Positions 8,111 to 13,841 of a DNA stretch of 18,525 nucleotides are shown here, piece by piece. Under the pieces are notes generated by a model. The model had not been told where the DNA came from. It ran no database searches and saw only the letters and a program-made list of their open reading frames with translations. The position numbers were made by a program, and so were the translations under genes. Position 1 is the stretch's first letter, and each line of letters starts with the position of its first letter. Origin of the DNA: Solimonas sp964507195 (GTDB lineage Bacteria; Pseudomonadota; Gammaproteobacteria; Nevskiales; Nevskiaceae). The stretch is from positions 1 through 18,525 of the forward strand of contig CAZDPA010000071.1 of the NCBI GenBank assembly GCA_964507195.1, written 5' to 3'.

Positions 8111-8374
8111 TCAGTGCTTGCGATCGTCGCGTCTGTCGCGCGGCTCCTTCGACGTTGAAGGGCCGAGCGTGGTGGCCGAGCTGTGCGATGGTGGATCGGA
8201 CGCCGGGAACGAATCCTCGATCGCGTCATCCATCTCTTCCTGCTTCTTGGCGTCTGCCCTCGGCTGGCGCACTTCTTCGGATTCCACCGGCTGCGCCTTG
8301 CGGGCCTTGATGGCTTCCTCGCGAGCGCGCTGGTCCGGCGGCGTACGCGGCTGGTTCTGCTGTTTCTGTGTCAT
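8111..8374 (-). CDS. Small disordered protein with SFPASDPPS motif
   Basis: An 87-residue, highly charged, probably unstructured cytoplasmic protein. It is rich in glutamine, arginine, lysine and glutamate, has no signal or membrane segment, and carries the motif DDAIEDSFPASDPPS at residues 49-63. Similar ESFPASDPP motifs recur in short uncharacterised proteins of many Proteobacteria, but I know of no defined function. The start at 8374 is chosen because GGAGG lies about seven bases upstream of its ATG; the longer frame from 8401 lacks such a site. It is a single-gene unit ending at its own terminator. A stress or regulatory role is possible but not shown by the sequence. Confidence 0.72.
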   Translation of the reverse strand: MTQKQQNQPRTPPDQRAREEAIKARKAQPVESEEVRQPRADAKKQEEMDDAIEDSFPASDPPSHSSATTLGPSTSKEPRDRRDDRKH

Positions 8375-8475
8375 TGGGCGCCTCCGTGTGTGGAAGTGCA
8401 CCGTAGCCCCGGCTCACTGGCGCGGGCCTGAACCAGCAAGCGCCGTGCTCAGGGTAAATCCGGTTCGTCTGCGGT

Positions 8476-9114
8476 TCAGCGCACTGTTGGCGCGGCGATC
8501 TGTCGCTCGAGGAAATCGATCAGCGTGACCGTCGCGATTTCAACGTATTCGGCCGTGATATGGCCGTGCTGCTGCAGGGAGTGGCGCAGACAGGTTGTTG
8601 CCAGATCGACGCCCAGCGTAGCGGTGTCGATCGCCCGCGTCGGTAACGGATGGCCCGCGCGCTCCAGTACCGTTTCGATGAGCTGGCCGAGCTGCTGGAT
8701 CGTTGTCGCGTAGATGCGATTGCTTTCGTCGGTCGTTGCACCGCCCAGGGACAGCATCATGCCGACCGGATGGGCGTTGTGGACCTTGGCCGCGAGCCTG
8801 ACCATGCGGCGGGTCAGCGCCTGCCAGGAGTCTTCGGCGCTGCTGGCCGATTCTTCGCGGAGGGCTTCTTCAAGCAGGCCGAAATGGCGGCGTACCAGTT
8901 CATTGAGGATCGCGTAGGGGGTCGGGAAGAACTTGTAGATACTGGCGCGGGTGTAGCCCAGCCGCTGCGCCACCGCGGGAATCGAAAAGCCTTCAAGTCC
9001 CGACTCCGCAAGGATTTTCTGCGAGGTTTCGAGGACCAGCTCAAAGCGGTCGATGGCGCGCGACTGCTGCGGCTGGCGGGCCTGGGCGCGCGGATTGAGA
9101 GGGCTGGTCGTCAT
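8476..9114 (-). CDS. TetR-family transcriptional regulator
   Basis: A 212-residue repressor-type regulator. Residues about 23-70 form the TetR DNA-binding domain: a first helix IDRFELVLETSQKILAESG, then FSIPAVAQRLGYTRASIYKFF as the helix-turn-helix and recognition region. The remainder is the variable all-helical ligand-binding and dimer domain. The start at 9114 is preferred to the upstream in-frame ATG at 9210, because the longer form would cover the palindrome and begin on top of the neighbouring start codon; AAGGGG lies 11 bases upstream. It is divergent from the flavin monooxygenase gene across the palindrome at 9152-9170, so it most likely represses both itself and that gene until a substrate-like ligand binds. 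The ligand cannot be told from the sequence. Confidence 0.9.
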   Translation of the reverse strand: MTTSPLNPRAQARQPQQSRAIDRFELVLETSQKILAESGLEGFSIPAVAQRLGYTRASIYKFFPTPYAILNELVRRHFGLLEEALREESASSAEDSWQALTRRMVRLAAKVHNAHPVGMMLSLGGATTDESNRIYATTIQQLGQLIETVLERAGHPLPTRAIDTATLGVDLATTCLRHSLQQHGHITAEYVEIATVTLIDFLERQIAAPTVR

Positions 9115-9151
9115 GCCGCCATGATCCCCTTGACGAGGAAAAGATACAAGT

Positions 9152-9170
9152 GTAACTTTATGAAAGTTAC
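9152..9170. promoter_or_regulatory. Palindromic operator candidate for the TetR regulator
   Basis: GTAACTTT (9152-9159) and AAAGTTAC (9163-9170) are exact reverse complements around the spacer ATG. The site is AT-rich in a GC-rich genome and lies in the 95-base gap between two divergent genes, one of them TetR-type. That is the usual place and form of a TetR dimer site. A TTGACG (9130-9135) on the plus strand could be the -35 box of the monooxygenase promoter, which would put the operator over its -10 region. Confidence 0.7.
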
Positions 9171-9209
9171 TTAAGTCACCAAATTCATGGACCGCGGTTC
9201 CGACGCACA

Positions 9210-10757
9210 ATGGCCACCGCCACTGTGCCTCAGCCCGTCCTGCCCGATCACTGCGCTCTGCCGGAAACTGCGATGGATTCGACTGCTGAAATGAAGACCT
9301 GCCGCCTGGCCATCATCGGTTCGGGCTTTGGGGGTATTGGTCTGGCCTACTACCTGACCCAGGCCGGCATTACCGATTTCGTGATTCTCGAAAAGGCCGA
9401 CGACCTCGGCGGCACCTGGCGCGAGAACACCTATCCCGGTGCGGCCTGCGATGTGCCTTCGCATCTGTACTCGTATTCCTTCGAGCCGCATTACCCGTGG
9501 AGCAACCGCTACGCGCCGCAGGCGGAAATCCTCGCGTACATCCGTCACGTCGCCAGCAAGTACGATCTCAATCGCTACATCCGCTACGGCGCGGAGGTCA
9601 GCTCGGCCGAGTTCGATGCGCAGCACGGCCTGTGGGAAATCGCGCTCGCCGATGGCTCGAAGCTGCGTGCGCAGGCGATGGTCAGCGCGGTCGGTCAGCT
9701 GCATCGGCCGGCGATTCCGGACATTCCCGGCCTCGAGAAATTCGTCGGCAAATCCTTTCACTCCGCGCGCTGGGATCACGCTTACGACTTCAAGGGCAAG
9801 TCGGTTGCAGTGAACGGCACCGGCGCGAGCGCTGTGCAGTTCCTGCCGATCGTTGCCGAGCAGGCCGCGCATCTTGATCTGCATCAGCGCTCCCCGGGCT
9901 GGGTCGTGCCCAAGGTCGATCGCAAGTTCTCGCGCTTCGAGCGCTGGCTGCTGGATACCTTCCCGATCATTCATGATCTCGATCGCCTGCGCGTCTACTG
10001 CATCACCGAAGCGCTGGCCTACGCCTACGACGGCCACAAGTGGGCCGAGACGCTGGTGACCTGGCTGGCGAAGATCCAGTTGCGGCTTCAGGTGAAGGAC
10101 CCGGTGCTGCGCAAGCGCCTGACGCCGAACTTTCCGATCGGCTGCAAGCGCATCCTGCTGAGCATGGACTGGCTGCGTGCGCTGGCGCGGCCGAACGTCG
10201 AAGTCGTGACCGATGCAATCAGGGAAGTGACTCCAAATGGCATCGTCAGTGCCGACGGCAAGGAGCGCAAGGTCGACGTCATTCTCTTCGGTACCGGCTT
10301 TGCGGCGACGCAGTTCCTGACGCCGATGCGCGTCACCGGGCGCGATGGGCTTGATCTGCATGCGCAGTGGAAGAAGGGAGCGGAGGCCTATCTCGGCATG
10401 ACCGTCACCGGTTTCCCGAACTTCTACATGCTCTACGGGCCGAACACCAACGTCGGTTCGGGTTCGATCATCTACATGCTCGAATGCCAGCAGCGCTACA
10501 TCGTGCAGATGCTGCAGGCCGGAGAGAAGCAGGGCTGGGCCTACGCCGAAGTGCGCGACGACGCGCACCAGAAATATGTTACGGAGATCCGTCAGCGCAG
10601 TGCGGCGACGACCTTCGAAGGCGGCTGCCAGAGCTGGTACACGACGGCCGAAGGCCGCAATACGAACAACTGGGTTGGCCTGATGCGCGAGTTCAAGCGC
10701 CGCACCGCAAAGCCTGAGCTGACGGACTATCGGGTGACGACGCTGCCGGCGAACTGA
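9210..10757 (+). CDS. Class B flavin monooxygenase (Baeyer-Villiger type)
   Basis: A 515-residue FAD- and NADPH-dependent monooxygenase that would insert oxygen into a ketone, alkane-derived or heteroatom substrate. Seen in order: the FAD-binding Rossmann motif GSGFGG (37-42); GGTWRENTYPGAACD (67-81), matching the second conserved Baeyer-Villiger motif; the fingerprint FVGKSFHSARWD (178-189), matching FxGxxxHxxxW[PD]; the NADPH-binding GTGASA (203-208); and the late DVILFGTGF. Length fits type I enzymes of about 500 residues. The start is uncertain: the ATG at 9210 has no clear ribosome-binding site, whereas the ATG at 9273 has GGAA upstream and the Rossmann fold begins just after it. The divergent TetR and the palindrome suggest substrate-induced expression. 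The family also includes AlmA-type long-chain alkane hydroxylases, so the substrate is open. Confidence 0.9.
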   Translation: MATATVPQPVLPDHCALPETAMDSTAEMKTCRLAIIGSGFGGIGLAYYLTQAGITDFVILEKADDLGGTWRENTYPGAACDVPSHLYSYSFEPHYPWSNRYAPQAEILAYIRHVASKYDLNRYIRYGAEVSSAEFDAQHGLWEIALADGSKLRAQAMVSAVGQLHRPAIPDIPGLEKFVGKSFHSARWDHAYDFKGKSVAVNGTGASAVQFLPIVAEQAAHLDLHQRSPGWVVPKVDRKFSRFERWLLDTFPIIHDLDRLRVYCITEALAYAYDGHKWAETLVTWLAKIQLRLQVKDPVLRKRLTPNFPIGCKRILLSMDWLRALARPNVEVVTDAIREVTPNGIVSADGKERKVDVILFGTGFAATQFLTPMRVTGRDGLDLHAQWKKGAEAYLGMTVTGFPNFYMLYGPNTNVGSGSIIYMLECQQRYIVQMLQAGEKQGWAYAEVRDDAHQKYVTEIRQRSAATTFEGGCQSWYTTAEGRNTNNWVGLMREFKRRTAKPELTDYRVTTLPAN

Positions 10758-10758
10758 C

Positions 10759-10781
10759 GACGCAGGTCAGGCTGCTGCGTC
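10759..10781. terminator. Possible hairpin between convergent genes
   Basis: GACGCAG (10759-10765) pairs with CTGCGTC (10775-10781) in the 25-base gap between the monooxygenase and glycosyltransferase stop codons. No T-run follows, so this is a weak two-way terminator candidate. Confidence 0.35.
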
Positions 10782-10782
10782 T

Positions 10783-12015
10783 TCAGAATGCCCAATGTCC
10801 GAGCCGGAACAGCTTGGCAAAGACCTGCTGCAATACGAAGCCGGAGAGGATCAACGCACCGGCGACGGCCGCACCGAGCTGGGCGCGACCGGGGTGACTC
10901 GTATTCGGGCGTAGCCCAAGCAGCGGCGCTGCCATCAGGCCCCACACGATCCAGTCATAGCGCACGACGCTGCGCCAGTACGACTGGTTGTGCGACACGA
11001 AGAGGATGCAGACGAGTGTCAGCGCAAGCAGCCATTCGCGGCGCCAGGCCATCCACGCCGTGGTTGCGCTCAGCAACAGCAGCGCGGCCAGCGGCAGCAC
11101 ACCGAAGGTCAGCGCCGACTGGCTTTCCGCCAGGGCGTTCAGGCGGATGCCGAGTGTCGCGTTGACGGCGTTGATCAGACCTTCATCGAAGGTGCCTTGG
11201 GGCATCAGGAACTTTGCCTGCATGTCCAGGAAAGCCAGCGGCGATCCGGCCAGATGCTGATTGAGCAGCATCCAGAGTCCCAACGCCGGCAGCAGCGCCA
11301 GCACATACCAGCGGCGCAGCAGTACCCAGCTCAGCAGCGAGTAGCCGACGATGCGAATCGACGGTATCGCCAGAAACAGCAGCGAGCCAAGGATCCAGTG
11401 TCTGGGCGTGAGCGTACCCGGTGCGCGCAACCCCAGATGGAGTGCACACCAGAACAGCATCAGGAAAACGGCATCCGAGTACGGCACGAATGCGAAGTAA
11501 CTGGCCGGCGCAGACAAGAAGAACAGGAATCCGCCGAAGGGTGCGACCTGAAAGCGGCTGTGGAGCAGCTCCGCGCAGAGCACTCCGGCGATCAGGAATG
11601 CCAGCGCATTGAGCAGGCATGCGGCCATGCCGAACGGCATTCCGCTGACGGAAGAAAGCGCGCCGCAGAGATATGAGAAGCCCGGCGGGAAGACGAGGGT
11701 GACTGGTTGGGCCAGATAGCCGATCTGCCAGATCTGCTCGTACCACTGGGCGTCCCACCGAAACCAGCCGCTGATCCACTGCGAAGGCGTTTCGGCAAAG
11801 CCGCCGGTCATTGCCAGCATCCACGCAAGCCACGCCGCGTAGACGCTGAGGTAGATCAGCAACCGCTTGAGCCAGGCCAGCGAGCGTGGTGCGACAACGG
11901 GTGCCGGAACCTCGCCTTCGGCAAGGTTTCCGGCACTGACGCGATGATCCTGCAACGGGCTTCCCGGTGGTCTCAGGTACCTTCCCAGATCACCGGCTGC
12001 TTCTTCTTGAACCAT
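10783..12015 (-). CDS. PIG-V-like membrane glycosyltransferase (GT-C fold)
   Basis: A polytopic membrane protein of up to 410 residues with roughly eight to ten hydrophobic segments. The first periplasmic loop after helix one holds FRWDAQWYEQIWQIGY (85-100), resembling the RWD..WY..IA..GY motif of the PIG-V mannosyltransferase family, in which the acidic residue acts in catalysis. SAPASYFAFVPYSDAVFL further on fits a second family motif. Such GT-C enzymes transfer a sugar from a polyprenyl-phosphate donor on the outer face of the membrane. The start is uncertain: the ATG at 12015 overlaps the end of the acyl-CoA synthetase gene by 43 bases and adds about 45 polar residues before helix one, so a later non-ATG start is possible. 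The overlap implies cotranscription with the synthetase. Acceptor and sugar are unknown. Confidence 0.72.
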   Translation of the reverse strand: MVQEEAAGDLGRYLRPPGSPLQDHRVSAGNLAEGEVPAPVVAPRSLAWLKRLLIYLSVYAAWLAWMLAMTGGFAETPSQWISGWFRWDAQWYEQIWQIGYLAQPVTLVFPPGFSYLCGALSSVSGMPFGMAACLLNALAFLIAGVLCAELLHSRFQVAPFGGFLFFLSAPASYFAFVPYSDAVFLMLFWCALHLGLRAPGTLTPRHWILGSLLFLAIPSIRIVGYSLLSWVLLRRWYVLALLPALGLWMLLNQHLAGSPLAFLDMQAKFLMPQGTFDEGLINAVNATLGIRLNALAESQSALTFGVLPLAALLLLSATTAWMAWRREWLLALTLVCILFVSHNQSYWRSVVRYDWIVWGLMAAPLLGLRPNTSHPGRAQLGAAVAGALILSGFVLQQVFAKLFRLGHWAF

Positions 12016-13652
12016 GCGGCCACGCGCGGTTCGTAGTGCGCTTCAACGATGTTGCGCCGCAGCTTCATCGTTGGCGTCAGGAAACCGTTGTCGATCGTCC
12101 ACGGCTCGTTGACGATCACGGTGAAGGCCATGTGCTCGTGCGGATCGAGACCTTCGTTGACCTGATCCATCAGGGTTTCGAGTTCGCTCGACACTTCTTC
12201 GCGGCGCCCTTCATCGGCGAGGCTCTTGCGGGCTTCTTCGGAAAGCAGCACCAGCGCAAACGTCTCGGGCTGATTCGAACCACCGATGCAGACGGCTTCG
12301 ATCAGGGGGCTGGCGCCGAGCTTGTTCTCGATCGGCACCGGCGCGACGTACTTGCCCTTGCTGGTCTTGAACAGGTCCTTGACGCGGCCGGTGATCTTCA
12401 GCCGGTTCTTGTCGTCGACCTCGCCCATGTCGCCGGTCATGAAGAAACCGTCAGCGGTATAGCTTTCCGCGGTCTTCGCCGGTTCCTTGTAGTAACCCAT
12501 CATGTTCGCCGGGCTTTTGACCAGCACTTCGCCGTTGTCGGCGATGCGGCACTGCACTTCCGGATTCGGCGGGCCGACGTAGCTGGTCTTGGAATCGCCA
12601 GGGCGCGTGAAGTGCGAGTACGCGAAGTTCTCGCTCATGCCGTAGGCCTCGAGCAGATCGAGGCCGAGGCTGCGATACCACTCGACGATCGCCGGCGGCA
12701 GCGGCGCCGCGCCGGTGAACGCAACGCGCACATGCTGCAGGCCGAGCTGGGTGAGGATCTTGTGCTTGATCTTCTTGCCCAGCACCGGAATCCTGAACAG
12801 CACCTTCTGCTTCTTCAGCGGCAGCTTGTCGCAGACGCCCAGATGGAACTTGGTCCACAACCGCGGCACCGAGAAGAACATCGTCGGTCGTGCGCGACGC
12901 AGATCGGTCACAAACGTTGCGAGCGATTCAGCGAAGTAGACGTGGAAGCCGACATAGGTCGAATTGTTCTGAACGACCAGGCGCTCGGCGACGTGAGCGA
13001 GCGGCAGGTACGACAGCATGCGGTCGTCGGTGCCCAGCGTGAACAGCTTGTTCAGCAGCGTGCCGCAGACGTTGAATGAGCGGAAGCTCTGCATGACGCC
13101 CTTGGGCTGGCCGGTGCTGCCCGAGGTGTAGACAATGGTCGCGAGTTCGTCGAGTCCGCGATCCGGATTCCCCTGCAGCGGCGCGGACCGGGCAACGATG
13201 TCGTCCCAGGTCTTGCCTTCGGTTTTCGGTGCCAGCGGCAGCGTGATGACGGGCAGCGTGGCCGGCACCCCAGGTTTCATCGTCTCCCAATCGTCGAGCT
13301 TGCCGACGAATACCAGGCGCGCCTCGCTGTGTTCGAGGATGTAGCGGACGGTCTCTGCATTGAGCGTCGGATATAGCGGCACGCTGACGTGGCCGGCCAT
13401 CCAGATCGCCCAGTCGGCCATGATCCAGTGCGCAGAATTCTTGCCGAGAATGGCGATATTGCTGCCCGCGGGCAGATCCAGCGACTTGAGGTAGGTCGCC
13501 ATGCGCCGAACCTGGTCGAGCGCCTGCCCCCAGGTGTAGTCGACGACCTGGCCATTGCCGATCGGTTGGGTGAAATGCACGGCGTCCGCGCGGGTCTGTT
13601 CCCATTGATACAGGCACGCAAGCGGTGTGCGCGCATCCAGTGCTGCCGTCAT
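11973..13652 (-). CDS. Long-chain acyl-CoA synthetase (AMP-binding)
   Basis: A 559-residue member of the ANL superfamily that activates fatty acids to acyl-CoA through an acyl-adenylate, at the inner membrane or in the cytoplasm. Motifs in order: YTSGSTGQPKG (175-185), the phosphate-binding signature; YGMSEN, the A5 motif with methionine where threonine is common; TGDMGEVDDKNRLKITGR, the A7/A8 region; and FKTSKGKYVAPVPIE, typical of the Faa1/long-chain branch, where the usual lysine of the C-terminal domain lies. The start at 13652 has AAGGAGA seven bases upstream; an in-frame extension to 13730 lacks this. A possible -10 CATAAT (13677-13682, minus strand) lies close upstream. The downstream glycosyltransferase overlaps it, and it is divergent from the cyclase gene. 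Exact chain length and pathway are inferred only. Confidence 0.9.
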   Translation of the reverse strand: MTAALDARTPLACLYQWEQTRADAVHFTQPIGNGQVVDYTWGQALDQVRRMATYLKSLDLPAGSNIAILGKNSAHWIMADWAIWMAGHVSVPLYPTLNAETVRYILEHSEARLVFVGKLDDWETMKPGVPATLPVITLPLAPKTEGKTWDDIVARSAPLQGNPDRGLDELATIVYTSGSTGQPKGVMQSFRSFNVCGTLLNKLFTLGTDDRMLSYLPLAHVAERLVVQNNSTYVGFHVYFAESLATFVTDLRRARPTMFFSVPRLWTKFHLGVCDKLPLKKQKVLFRIPVLGKKIKHKILTQLGLQHVRVAFTGAAPLPPAIVEWYRSLGLDLLEAYGMSENFAYSHFTRPGDSKTSYVGPPNPEVQCRIADNGEVLVKSPANMMGYYKEPAKTAESYTADGFFMTGDMGEVDDKNRLKITGRVKDLFKTSKGKYVAPVPIENKLGASPLIEAVCIGGSNQPETFALVLLSEEARKSLADEGRREEVSSELETLMDQVNEGLDPHEHMAFTVIVNEPWTIDNGFLTPTMKLRRNIVEAHYEPRVAAWFKKKQPVIWEGT

Positions 13653-13676
13653 GCAAGACTCTCCTTCGCCAAATCC

Positions 13677-13682
13677 ATTATG
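13677..13682 (-). promoter_or_regulatory. Possible -10 box for the acyl-CoA synthetase gene
   Basis: CATAAT on the minus strand matches the -10 consensus at five of six bases and would start transcription near 13670, just ahead of the strong ribosome-binding site. No good -35 box is visible. Confidence 0.3.
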
Positions 13683-13788
13683 TGTACTGGCAGTCGCCCT
13701 GATGAGGACGCCGCATGCCCCTGGGCGCATTTACGGACAAAGCGTGCGAGAAAACAAGCTGCACTGATAACGGGGCCGGCAATAGGTC

Positions 13789-13824
13789 AACGTGCCTGCC
13801 GGCGCTATGATCCGGCAGGACGTT
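13789..13824 (+). promoter_or_regulatory. Inverted repeat around a -10-like box before the cyclase gene
   Basis: AACGT plus CCTGCCGG (13789-13802, with one bulged G) pairs exactly with CCGGCAGG plus ACGTT (13812-13824), 13 base pairs around a nine-base loop. The loop region contains TATGAT (13806-13811), a five-of-six match to a -10 box. The repeat ends four bases before the GGGGGAG ribosome-binding site. It could be an operator over the promoter or, if transcription starts further up, an mRNA hairpin limiting translation. Confidence 0.55.
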
Positions 13825-13841
13825 CTAGGGGGAGCCTGCGC

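Noticed and set aside
6796..8310. A 504-codon frame antisense to the LVIVD gene and the small gene
   Set aside because: It is a low-complexity arginine/alanine/aspartate-rich shadow frame that crosses a terminator.
9171..10568. A 465-codon frame antisense to the monooxygenase
   Set aside because: No domain is recognisable and the plus strand carries all Baeyer-Villiger motifs.
13389..13841. N-terminal extension of the cyclase protein
   Set aside because: It runs antisense through the acyl-CoA synthetase gene and has no ribosome-binding site, unlike the ATG at 13842.
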